Positions 1 through 4,970 of a DNA stretch of 11,550 nt are shown in pieces. The notes under the pieces are model-generated. The model was not told where the DNA came from. It ran no database searches and saw nothing but the letters and a program-made list of their open reading frames with translations. Origin of the DNA: UMGS363 sp051891935 (GTDB lineage: Bacteria; Bacillota; Clostridia; Oscillospirales; Ruminococcaceae); the NCBI GenBank assembly GCA_051891935.1, contig JBJFFR010000112.1, positions 1 through 11,550 on the forward strand, written 5' to 3'. The position numbers and the translations under genes were made by a program. Within the stretch, counting starts at the first letter, position 1; the number at the start of each line of letters is the position of its first letter.

Positions 1-55
1 GAGTGACGTAATTATAGCTGTCGTATCTGTCTATAGGTTGATTTGAATTTAGTAT
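1..55 (+). repeat. Repeat family A, copy R1 (right end, truncated by window edge)
   Basis: These bases match the right-hand end of the 161-bp repeat at 5087-5247. Shared blocks include the ATCTGTC region, GTCTATAG, then a GATTT/GAATTTAGTAT end that resembles GATTTAGAATTAGTAT. The copy has the same orientation as R2 and the opposite one to R3. Its left part lies outside the window. It looks like a MITE-type element end with the family terminal motif AGTAT, and it carries no coding potential. Confidence 0.6.
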
Positions 56-61
56 CAGTAT

Positions 62-178
62 CTATCCTATTATAATAGTATAGTGATGAATCTCCCTTTC
101 CATAACGGTAACACCGAATTCTTCACGAAGGCTTGGTTTACAATGAAATCGTTTTACTTTAAAGCATCTTAACTTCAT
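62..178 (-). CDS. Small hypothetical ORF, 38 aa
   Basis: An ATG at 178 (reverse strand) opens a 38-codon frame that ends in TAG at 62-64. A purine-rich GAGGAGAGGAAAGAGA stretch directly upstream would make a good ribosome binding site, which is the main support. The product is basic at its N-terminus (MKLRCFKVKRFHCK) and hydrophobic at its C-terminus (HHYTIIIG). No family is recognised. The stop lies a few bases from repeat R1. It is divergent from yajC and no clear promoter is visible. It may be chance or a decayed gene fragment. Confidence 0.25.
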   Translation of the reverse strand: MKLRCFKVKRFHCKPSLREEFGVTVMEREIHHYTIIIG

Positions 179-254
179 TCTCTTTCCTCTCCTCAAGCAT
201 CGGTATTACCGCATTTGCGATTAAACAGCTTTTTCCGAAATTTACTTAAAACAC

Positions 255-283
255 TTGCATTTATTCTGAAATAATGGTATAAT
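255..283 (+). promoter_or_regulatory. Sigma-A promoter of yajC
   Basis: TTGCAT (255-260) and a perfect TATAAT (278-283) are separated by exactly 17 bases, about 72 bases upstream of the yajC start. A strong GGAGGT ribosome binding site follows at 341-346, nine bases before the ATG. Confidence 0.75.
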
Positions 284-355
284 ACTAATTATTGAATTTA
301 CAGCCGTATTTCGTTATTTGAAACACGGGATATCAATTTTGGAGGTTTATAATCT

Positions 356-772
356 ATGTTTACAAGCGCACTCATCGCCTTTGCCGAAGCTGCAGCACCC
401 GTTCAGCAGATCGACGCAAAAGCACAGACTATTTCAATGCTTTTCTCATTCGGTCTTCTTATCGTTGTTTTCTACTTCTTCCTCATCAGACCGCAGAAGA
501 AAAAGGAAAAGGAAGCAAAGCAGCTCCGCGACAATCTTCAGATCGGTGACGAGGTTACAACTATCGGCGGAATCGTTGGGATCATCGTCCGCAAGAATGA
601 GGACACCTGCGTTATCGAAACAGGCGGCGACCGCAGCAAGATCCGTGTGAAGCTCTGGGCTATCTCCGAGAACAACACCGTTCATGACGCATCCGAAGAA
701 ACCGTAAAGGAATCCTTCAAGCCCAAGAAGGAAAAGAAGGACAAGGAAGCCGACAAGCCCAAGGACGAATAA
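356..772 (+). CDS. yajC: Preprotein translocase subunit YajC
   Basis: 138 residues. YajC is the small accessory subunit of the SecDF-YajC complex that assists SecYEG at the cytoplasmic membrane. The protein has a short periplasmic-side N-terminus (about residues 1-25), a single membrane helix (about 26-44, rich in L/I/V/F) and the hallmark IRPQKKKEKE stretch after the helix (about 44-53). A small YajC domain follows, with IGDEVTTIGGIVG (about 63-75) and ETGGDRSKIRVK (about 88-99). The C-terminal tail is highly charged (KEKKDKEADKPK), as is common in Firmicutes. The start is fixed by GGAGGT nine bases upstream and a consensus promoter. Length and features are normal for the family. Its place upstream of TIGR04086 and SCIFF genes is a typical clostridial order. 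Confidence 0.95.
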   Translation: MFTSALIAFAEAAAPVQQIDAKAQTISMLFSFGLLIVVFYFFLIRPQKKKEKEAKQLRDNLQIGDEVTTIGGIVGIIVRKNEDTCVIETGGDRSKIRVKLWAISENNTVHDASEETVKESFKPKKEKKDKEADKPKDE

Positions 773-783
773 TCACGCATAAT

Positions 784-835
784 ACCTCCGCTTTTTGCAT
801 ATAATTAACAAATTATGCAGGCGGAGGTTTTTCTT
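784..835 (+). terminator. Stem-loop with U tail after yajC that also contains the next gene's ribosome binding site
   Basis: ACCTCCGC (784-791) pairs with GCGGAGGT (821-828). Inside it TGCAT pairs with ATGCA, and AATT with AATT. A TTTTTCTT run follows at 828-835. This has the form of an intrinsic terminator for yajC. The 3' strand of the stem is also the GGAGGT ribosome binding site for the downstream gene (ATG at 836), so the hairpin could both attenuate transcription and hide the translation start. Pairing is seen directly; the regulatory role is inferred. Confidence 0.6.
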
Positions 836-1237
836 ATGCGAAAAAATGCGGAGCAGAAACACAAGAGCGAGGTCATACGGACGGTCGTGACGGCTGTGCT
901 TGCAGGCATCGGTGCGCTTTCGATATGTCTTTTCGTTTTTGGTGAAATTGCAGTACAGATCGACCTTCCGGACGGGATAATGTCCGTAATGGCACAGATT
1001 TCGCTTGCGGCAGGCTGTTTTGCGGCTGCTTTCACGGTCGCAAAGCGGCGCAGAAGGGACGGCATTATCTCGGGACTTTGCTGCGGCGCTGCGGTTTTTG
1101 CGGTAATATTTCTGCTCGGTCTTATCTTTGCAGGAAGCTTTTCCGTCGGCGGATTTATCACGAAGATACTCGTTATCGGCACCTGCTCGGCCATCGGAGG
1201 TATCATCGGTGTAAATTCCAAGCAAAAACTTCGTTAA
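836..1237 (+). CDS. TIGR04086 family four-helix membrane protein
   Basis: 133 residues when started at the ATG at 836, which has GGAGGT eight bases upstream. The in-frame ATG at 815 lies inside the stem-loop before that site and is rejected. The protein has a short basic N-terminus (MRKNAEQKHKSE) and four hydrophobic segments at about residues 15-38, 48-68, 76-100 and 105-125. A positively charged loop (AKRRRRDG, about 68-76) separates helices two and three. Glycine-rich helices with this layout match the uncharacterised TIGR04086 family, which in clostridia commonly sits between yajC and the SCIFF peptide gene. Function is unknown. The context hints at a link with secretion or SCIFF biology, but this is only inference. 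Confidence 0.75.
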   Translation: MRKNAEQKHKSEVIRTVVTAVLAGIGALSICLFVFGEIAVQIDLPDGIMSVMAQISLAAGCFAAAFTVAKRRRRDGIISGLCCGAAVFAVIFLLGLIFAGSFSVGGFITKILVIGTCSAIGGIIGVNSKQKLR

Positions 1238-1301
1238 ACAATTCTAAACAAAAAATTCGTTAAACTGCCTATTGAAATTTGAAAAGATATGTGTTATAAT
1301 G

Positions 1302-1310
1302 TAGTAAATT
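1302..1310 (+). promoter_or_regulatory. Probable extended -10 promoter of scfA
   Basis: TATAAT at 1305-1310 is preceded by TG at 1302-1303 (the TGn extended -10 motif). A TTGAAA lies at 1279-1284, but the 20-base spacing is poor, so the extended -10 is the main support. The site lies 24 bases before the scfA ATG, leaving a short leader with GGAGGT. Confidence 0.5.
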
Positions 1311-1333
1311 ATTATTTAGTGGAGGTTTTTGTT

Positions 1334-1471
1334 ATGAAGCACATCAAGACAATCAATGCTGCTAACCTTAAGAAGACTGCAGAAAAGGGCGGCTGCGGCA
1401 AGTGCCAGGCTTCCTGTCAGTCTGCTTGCAAGACTTCTTGCACAGTTGCTAACCAGAAGTGTGAAAAGTGA
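1334..1471 (+). CDS. scfA: SCIFF ranthipeptide precursor
   Basis: Exactly 45 residues with six cysteines (21, 24, 28, 32, 36, 43), matching the family definition 'six cysteines in forty-five residues'. The N-terminal half (MKHIKTINAANLKKTAEKGG) is the conserved leader bound by the maturase. The C-terminal CGKCQASCQSACKTSCT block is the modified core. Published in vitro work on SCIFF peptides reports a thioether cross-link between Cys32 and Thr37 (from memory), and both residues are at those positions here. The start has GGAGGT (1321-1325 region) about eight bases upstream; the further-upstream in-frame ATG at 1289 lies before the promoter motif and is rejected. The maturase gene follows 120 bases downstream. 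Ranthipeptides have been linked to quorum sensing in some clostridia; the role here is unknown. Confidence 0.95.
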   Translation: MKHIKTINAANLKKTAEKGGCGKCQASCQSACKTSCTVANQKCEK

Positions 1472-1472
1472 T

Positions 1473-1548
1473 CCGGTGATTAGCTGAATTGCTGCGGGGC
1501 GGCTCGTTTTGCCGACCTCGCAAGATTCCGGCTAAATGCCGGGTTTTT
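1473..1548 (+). terminator. Large 70-base stem-loop plus U tail between scfA and scfB (attenuator)
   Basis: Nearly the whole scfA-scfB spacer folds into one arm. CCGG (1473-1476) pairs with CCGG (1539-1542), TTAGC (1480-1484) with GCTAA (1531-1535), and GAAT (1486-1489) with ATTC (1525-1528). GCGGGG (1494-1499) pairs with CCTCGC (1516-1521), and CGGC (1500-1503) with GCCG (1511-1514), leaving a TCGTTTT loop. GTTTTTATTTT follows immediately. An alternative short stem, CCGGC/GCCGG (1528-1542), with the same T tract is also possible. This is an intrinsic terminator by form. As no strong promoter is seen before scfB, it probably acts by partial readthrough so that peptide exceeds maturase. Confidence 0.7.
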
Positions 1549-1554
1549 ATTTTA

Positions 1555-1567
1555 TATAATCCCCCCC
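1555..1567 (+). other. Run of seven cytosines upstream of scfB
   Basis: TATAAT (1555-1560) runs directly into CCCCCCC (1561-1567), 24 bases before the scfB ATG and after the stem-loop's U tail. No -35 element lies 17 bases upstream, so a promoter is not claimed. The homopolymer is a possible slippage site, but it lies outside any reading frame. Confidence 0.3.
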
Positions 1568-1591
1568 ACCGTTTTTGAAAGGTAAGATCTT

Positions 1592-2974
1592 ATGATTCAT
1601 AAATACAAGCTTAACGGATATAATATAGTTCTTGACGTAAACAGCGGCGGCGTTCATCTTGTGGACGAGCTTACCTACGATATGCTCGACAATGTTGAAC
1701 CCCCGTTTGAGGACAAGTGTCCCGAAAGAGTCAAGGAAAAGCTTTCCCGCTTCTACTCCCCCGAGGATATTGAAACCTGCTATCAGGAAGTCGTTGAACT
1801 CTACAAGAGCGAAGTGCTTTTCTCCGAGGATACATACGAACAATTTGCAAAGTATTCCGTTCCTGCGCCGATAAAGGCAATGTGCCTGCTTGTTGAACAG
1901 GACTGCAACCTCCGCTGCGAATACTGCTTTGCTTCACAGGGCGACTACGGCACGGGCTGCAGGATGCACATGGATCTTGAAACGGGCAAAAAGGCGCTCG
2001 ACTTCCTTCTTGAAAAATCGGTCGGAAGAGAAAACCTCGAAGTCGACTTCTTCGGCGGCGAACCGCTTATGAATTTTGACGTTGTAAAGCAGCTCGTTGA
2101 ATACGGACGCTCCAAAGAAAAGGAATACAATAAAAAATTCCGCTTCACCGTTACAACAAACGGTATGCTCCTTGACGATGAAAAGATCGACTTCATCAAT
2201 AAGGAAATGAGCAACGTTGTTCTCTCCGTTGACGGACGAAAGGAAGTCAATGACCGCATGAGAAAGCGTATCGACGGCACGGGCAGCTACGACCGCTTCA
2301 TGCCGAAATACAAAGACCTTGTTGAAAAGAGAAACCACGAAAATTACTATGTCCGCGGCACATTCACCAAGTACAATCTCGACTTCTCGAACGATGTTTA
2401 CAGCCTTTTCAGCGAGGGCTTCGACCAGATCTCCGTTGAACCGTGCATAAGCGACCCGAAAGAGCCTTATTCCATCACGCAGAGCGATCTTCCGAGGGTT
2501 TTCTCCGAATATGAAAAGCTTGCACAGATGCTCCTTATCAACGACAAGCAGGGCAAGCACTTCAACTTCTTCCACTTTATGCTTGACCTTGACCAAGGTC
2601 CCTGCGCTATCAAGCGTTTGAGAGGCTGCAGCAGCGGAAACGAGTATGTTGCCGTTACTCCCGATGGCGATATATATCCCTGCCACCAGTTTGTCGGCGT
2701 TGAAAATATGAAGATGGGCAACATCAACGAAGGCACCTTCAACGAAGAGCTGAAAAAGGAATTTGCAGGCGCACACATCTACTCCAAAGAGGACTGCAAG
2801 AAGTGCTGGGCAAGATTCTACTGCAGCGGCGGATGCAACGCAAACAACTTCATCTACAACGGAGATATCCACCAGGCACACAAGATCTCCTGCGAAATTG
2901 AAAAGAAACGTCTTGAATGTGCTATCATGATGAAGGCTGCAAAGGCTGCCGAAGAACAGGGCATTGAGTTTTAA
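1592..2974 (+). CDS. scfB: SCIFF peptide maturase, radical SAM/SPASM thioether-forming enzyme
   Basis: 460 residues. The enzyme uses S-adenosylmethionine and a [4Fe-4S] cluster to form a Cys-to-Thr thioether cross-link in the SCIFF precursor. The N-terminal ~95 residues fit the peptide-binding (RRE-like) region. The radical SAM core holds the cluster motif C105xxxC109xxC112 (CNLRCEYC) and the SAM-binding GGEP (155-158). The C-terminal SPASM domain supplies cysteines for auxiliary clusters: C338, C346, C364 (IYPCHQF), C402, C405, C411, C415 (YCSGGC) and C434. Length and cysteine pattern are typical of the family (CteB/Tte1186-like). It follows scfA with a stem-loop terminator between them. The ribosome binding site is modest (AAAGG about 10 bases upstream), consistent with low maturase expression. 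The cluster appears intact. Confidence 0.95.
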   Translation: MIHKYKLNGYNIVLDVNSGGVHLVDELTYDMLDNVEPPFEDKCPERVKEKLSRFYSPEDIETCYQEVVELYKSEVLFSEDTYEQFAKYSVPAPIKAMCLLVEQDCNLRCEYCFASQGDYGTGCRMHMDLETGKKALDFLLEKSVGRENLEVDFFGGEPLMNFDVVKQLVEYGRSKEKEYNKKFRFTVTTNGMLLDDEKIDFINKEMSNVVLSVDGRKEVNDRMRKRIDGTGSYDRFMPKYKDLVEKRNHENYYVRGTFTKYNLDFSNDVYSLFSEGFDQISVEPCISDPKEPYSITQSDLPRVFSEYEKLAQMLLINDKQGKHFNFFHFMLDLDQGPCAIKRLRGCSSGNEYVAVTPDGDIYPCHQFVGVENMKMGNINEGTFNEELKKEFAGAHIYSKEDCKKCWARFYCSGGCNANNFIYNGDIHQAHKISCEIEKKRLECAIMMKAAKAAEEQGIEF

Positions 2975-2998
2975 TGCGTAATTCGTAATTAGTGCATA

Positions 2999-3134
2999 GC
3001 TAAAGCTTATCAGTATTTATGGGAAATGCGAAGCCAAGCAAAAGTTTCGTCCACCTTTTCAAAGGTGGTGGGGTTCCAAGGGGCAAAGCCACTTGGTCGC
3101 TCTCCGCAGAGAGCGAAACTCCCTAAACTTTAGC
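2999..3134 (+). repeat. Outer MITE-like element, left copy
   Basis: Bounded by GCTAAAGCTTA (2999-3009) and TAAACTTTAGC (3124-3134), an 11-bp terminal inverted repeat with one mismatch. Internally it has a perfect CCACCTTT-TC-AAAGGTGG hairpin (3051-3068) and a CCAAG..GGCAAAGCC..CTTGG stem (about 3076-3099). It begins 25 bases after the scfB stop, and its hairpins may help end scfB transcription. The element at 3900-4092 is an inverted relative. Confidence 0.6.
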
Positions 3135-3176
3135 GTTAAATCTATAACAACAGCGAAATCACTAACAAATCAAAAA

Positions 3177-3250
3177 GCGCAATTCACGAAAAGAAAGCTA
3201 AAACAGAACGTGAGAAATCACTCTGTAAACCCAAAATTCGTGAATTGCGC
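3177..3250 (+). repeat. Hairpin H1, left copy
   Basis: GCGCAATTCACGAA (3177-3190) pairs perfectly with TTCGTGAATTGCGC (3237-3250). Nested inside is a second hairpin: ACAGA/TCTGT and GTGA/TCAC close a GAAA tetraloop. A near-identical copy lies inverted at 3786-3858. The GAAA loop fits the GNRA type, which suggests an RNA-level fold. Confidence 0.75.
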
Positions 3251-3279
3251 TAATTCTTTATGAACAAATAACTATCCTT

Positions 3280-3320
3280 GAAATATAAATTCACGAACGA
3301 AGTGAGTGGATTTATATTTC
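3280..3320 (+). repeat. Hairpin H2, left copy
   Basis: GAAATATAAAT (3280-3290) pairs perfectly with ATTTATATTTC (3310-3320), with a 19-base loop containing CACGAACGAAGTGAGTG. Its inverted partner at 3610-3650 has the same length and loop but a different, still perfectly paired stem. Confidence 0.75.
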
Positions 3321-3345
3321 AACTCAATATGAACAGCTATGGGAT

Positions 3346-3456
3346 ATGAAAGTGGAAACAGCGAGCACATTTTCACACAACGGAACAACACATAGGTCAC
3401 AAAAGATAACCGAAACAACTATATTTTTGAAACAATACAGGAGGTTTGCCCCGTGA
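3346..3456 (+). CDS. Doubtful 36-aa ORF in the left arm
   Basis: ATG at 3346 to TGA at 3454-3456, with no ribosome binding site in a good position. Its first third aligns at DNA level with the ORF on the opposite strand at 3471-3584, because both belong to the palindromic cassette. The protein (MKVETASTFSHNG...) has no recognised family. It is more likely part of a structured non-coding arm or a decayed reading frame than a real gene. Confidence 0.12.
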   Translation: MKVETASTFSHNGTTHRSQKITETTIFLKQYRRFAP

Positions 3457-3470
3457 TTATTCGATCATTT

Positions 3471-3584
3471 TCAGACTAAAGAATTGGATGCTTTTTCTAA
3501 AGTTTTTTCGTCACCGTATAATAAAGGCAGTTGTTCCGTTGGCGTGAAAACACATTCGCTTTCGCTCATTGTTTTCACGGTCAT
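3471..3584 (-). CDS. Doubtful 37-aa ORF in the right arm
   Basis: Read on the reverse strand from ATG at 3584 to TGA at 3471, it gives MTVKTMSESECVFTPTEQ followed by LPLLYGDEKTLEKASNSLV, which has a plausible protein-like composition. There is no clear ribosome binding site. It overlaps a GTGAAAAC...GTTTTCAC hairpin of the cassette. It might be the start of a lost gene once carried by the element. No family is recognised. Confidence 0.25.
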   Translation of the reverse strand: MTVKTMSESECVFTPTEQLPLLYGDEKTLEKASNSLV

Positions 3585-3609
3585 ATTGAATAGCTGCTCA
3601 TATTGTGTT

Positions 3610-3650
3610 GAAGCTTAAATTCACTCACTGCATTCGTGCATTTAAGCTTC
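3610..3650 (-). repeat. Hairpin H2, right copy
   Basis: GAAGCTTAAAT (3610-3620) pairs perfectly with ATTTAAGCTTC (3640-3650), with a 19-base loop that aligns in reverse complement with the loop of the left copy. Three adjacent base pairs of the stem differ from the left copy, and both strands change together. Confidence 0.75.
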
Positions 3651-3666
3651 AAGGATAGTTTGTTTT

Positions 3667-3769
3667 ATACTTAAAACCATTTAAAAACTGTACAAAAAAT
3701 CAAGCAAAAATCTCTCGTATATGGATTTTGCGCAGATTTTTTGTCTACAGTTTAAATGGTTTTTAGTAT
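3667..3769. mobile_element. 103-bp MITE-like hairpin inserted in the right arm
   Basis: Terminal inverted repeats ATACTTAAAACCATTTAAA (3667-3685) and TTTAAATGGTTTTTAGTAT (3751-3769) match at 18 of 19 positions. The interior continues to pair (ACTGTaCAAAAAATC with GATTTTTTGtCTACAGT). The left arm of the palindrome lacks it, so it is an insertion between the CTAATTCT and AACTATCCTTG blocks. The ATACT/AGTAT ends resemble those of repeat family A, suggesting the same mobilising enzyme. No target-site duplication is clear. Confidence 0.6.
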
Positions 3770-3785
3770 TAGTAAAACAGAATTA

Positions 3786-3858
3786 GCGCAATTCACGATT
3801 TGGGGATTTACAGAATGATTTCTCACGTTCTGTTTTCCTTTCTTTTCGTGAATTGCGC
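3786..3858 (-). repeat. Hairpin H1, right copy
   Basis: GCGCAATTCACGA (3786-3798) pairs perfectly with TCGTGAATTGCGC (3846-3858). Read on the reverse strand it contains the same nested ACAGAACGTGAGAAATCA-TTCTGT hairpin as the left copy, including the GAAA loop. It differs from the left copy mainly in the unpaired linker bases. Confidence 0.75.
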
Positions 3859-3899
3859 TTTATATTTGATAGATATTTCGCTATTGATTAAAGCGATTC

Positions 3900-4092
3900 G
3901 CTAAAGTTTAGGGTGTTTCGCTTCTGCGGACGCGACAAGGGACGCTGTCCCGTGGAAGTCACTCTGCGAAGTCATTAACGGTACCGAGCCACAAACTTAC
4001 AGTGCACTCCAAATTATAAACGAAATGGCAGCGGGGGCTCCCCGCCCCTTGACCCCTGCCACCCTTTAAAAAGCGTGAACGTAAACTTTAGC
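3900..4092 (-). repeat. Outer MITE-like element, right copy
   Basis: Bounded by a perfect 11-bp terminal inverted repeat, GCTAAAGTTTA (3900-3910) and TAAACTTTAGC (4082-4092). Read on the reverse strand, it shows the CTTTTTAAAGGGTGGCAGGGG and GGGACAGCGTCCC motifs that correspond to the CCTTTTCAAAGGTGGTGGGG and GGGGCAAAGCC motifs of the left copy. It is longer by a segment holding a GGCAGCGGGGGCTCCCCGCC-type GC-rich hairpin (about 4028-4047). It ends just downstream of the CPBP gene. Confidence 0.55.
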
Positions 4093-4115
4093 CGCTTCGC
4101 GTTTTTTCGATCAAC

Positions 4116-4919
4116 TTATGAATTATGAACTGTCTTTCTTGCTTCCTTTGTTCCAAATATTGCAAAGATGACAGCAATGATACCGCCAACTATCGAACCG
4201 ATAGTAATAATCATTCCCGAAAATTCTTCGTCCGGTGAGAATGTGGCGAGCAGACAGCTCATAAGATTTCCGACGAAATGGAACACAACGCAGAGCTTCC
4301 AGTCGCCCGTTACAAATCTGATCCCCATAAGTACAAGTCCGAATACAAGCGCATACATCATCATATTCTGCGAATGGACGGCTGCGAAAACAATTGTTAT
4401 TGCTGTGATCGTGAACCAGTCGGAGAAACCTCGCTTTTTGAAGAATGTCACGAGCAGACCTCTGAATATAAGCTCCTCAACGAACGGTGCAAAAAGCGCT
4501 GTAAAGAACATAAAAGGCACCGACTGCATAAGAAGCTGCTGTGTTGGGTCGCTTTCAGTCACACCGAACAGCGCAAGCGTAAGCGAATTGATGAGCTGGA
4601 GAACGAAAAATGCGCCGATCGTAAAGATCACCGTCATTCCATATACCTTTTTGTTCTGCTGAACAGGCGACATATCGGACATTTTTGTCTTTGAAATTAT
4701 CATTGTCAGAACTGCGCCGATAAATGCTGCGATCTGTGAAATTACGGTTATCAGCATCATTGAACCTGCACTTGTTATGTCAGGCACTTCTCCTGTCATA
4801 GCTGCCTTTACGGCGATAACTACGCCTGCGATCATTCCGGATAATATCTGTGCCCCGAAATATATCCAGAACGGTACCATTGCGACAAAAAAATTGCCAA
4901 TTTTGTTTAAAACCTTCAT
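4116..4919 (-). CDS. CPBP family intramembrane metalloprotease
   Basis: 267 residues, starting at the ATG at 4919 with AAGGAGA eight or so bases upstream. CPBP (CAAX protease and bacteriocin-processing, Abi/Rce1-like) enzymes are multi-pass membrane proteases. The three conserved motifs are present: E148ExxxR153 (FVEELIFRG), FxxxH with H182 (FAAVH) and H214xxxN218 (FHFVGN). Seven to eight hydrophobic segments are visible, at about residues 10-38, 55-78, 95-118, 133-147, 169-182, 187-203, 210-226 and 235-258. The N-terminal extension and cytoplasmic KKRG loop are usual. The gene stands alone, with no bacteriocin gene beside it, so its substrate is unknown. Possible roles are self-immunity, peptide maturation or prenyl-protein-like processing; none can be chosen from the sequence. 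Confidence 0.9.
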   Translation of the reverse strand: MKVLNKIGNFFVAMVPFWIYFGAQILSGMIAGVVIAVKAAMTGEVPDITSAGSMMLITVISQIAAFIGAVLTMIISKTKMSDMSPVQQNKKVYGMTVIFTIGAFFVLQLINSLTLALFGVTESDPTQQLLMQSVPFMFFTALFAPFVEELIFRGLLVTFFKKRGFSDWFTITAITIVFAAVHSQNMMMYALVFGLVLMGIRFVTGDWKLCVVFHFVGNLMSCLLATFSPDEEFSGMIITIGSIVGGIIAVIFAIFGTKEARKTVHNS

Positions 4920-4950
4920 AACTGTTTCTCCTTTTTGTTGTTTATATGCT

Positions 4951-4970
4951 TGTACTAATCAACTAATACA
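4951..4970 (-). promoter_or_regulatory. Palindromic operator-like site directly after the -10
   Basis: TGTACTAATCAACTAATACA is an imperfect palindrome (TGTA...TACA ends, seven of nine half-site matches) and also reads as a tandem ACTAAT repeat. It abuts the -10 and covers the expected transcription start, a classic repressor position. The shape resembles GntR (YtrA-type) operators, but the regulator is not in this window and the assignment is a guess. Confidence 0.4.

Larger units (their letters stand above)
2999..4092. repeat. 1.1 kb imperfect palindrome of two facing copies of a structured non-coding cassette
   Basis: This gene-free stretch is an inverted repeat. The left arm (about 2999-3410) matches the reverse complement of the right arm (about 3500-4092) block by block. 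From outside in, the blocks are a TIR-bounded outer element, TCCGCAGA, GCGAAAC.CCCTAAACTTTAGCG, AGCGAAAT, hairpin H1, CTAATTCT, AACTATCCTTGAA, hairpin H2, AATATGA.CAGCTAT, a GTG-TTTTCAC hairpin, CAACGGAACAAC and GGT.AC near the centre. The right copy is longer because a 103-bp hairpin element is inserted at 3667-3769 and extra sequence is present near 3975-4035. The arms differ at many positions yet keep their stems. No long ORF is present. It could be two copies of a mobile non-autonomous element or a pair of structured leaders; identity is unknown. Confidence 0.8.

Noticed and set aside
318..650. 110-codon frame overlapping yajC in another frame
   Set aside because: Serine/arginine-rich out-of-frame translation of yajC with no start signal; yajC has promoter, RBS and family motifs.
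773..1225. Reverse-strand frames opposite the TIGR04086 gene
   Set aside because: No RBS or motifs; the forward frame has four clear membrane helices and a strong RBS.
1555..1560. TATAAT as a promoter for scfB
   Set aside because: No -35-like hexamer lies 16-18 bases upstream (the region is the terminator stem) and there is no extended -10 TG.
1934..2881. 315-codon open frame on the reverse strand
   Set aside because: It is fully antisense to scfB, whose motifs (CxxxCxxC, GGEP, SPASM cysteines) are intact. The composition is low-complexity V/A/F, as expected of a codon mirror, and it lacks a ribosome binding site.
2999..4092. CRISPR array or integron attC array in the hairpin-rich region
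   Set aside because: The repeats occur as inverted pairs, not as regularly spaced direct repeats, and no cas or integrase gene is present.
2999..4092. Retron or IscB/TnpB guide RNA locus
   Set aside because: The structured arms suggest an ncRNA, but no reverse transcriptase, IscB or TnpB frame exists in the window and no matching motif is recognised.
4168..4694. Forward-strand frames opposite the CPBP gene
   Set aside because: Antisense to a protein with all three CPBP motifs; no start signals.
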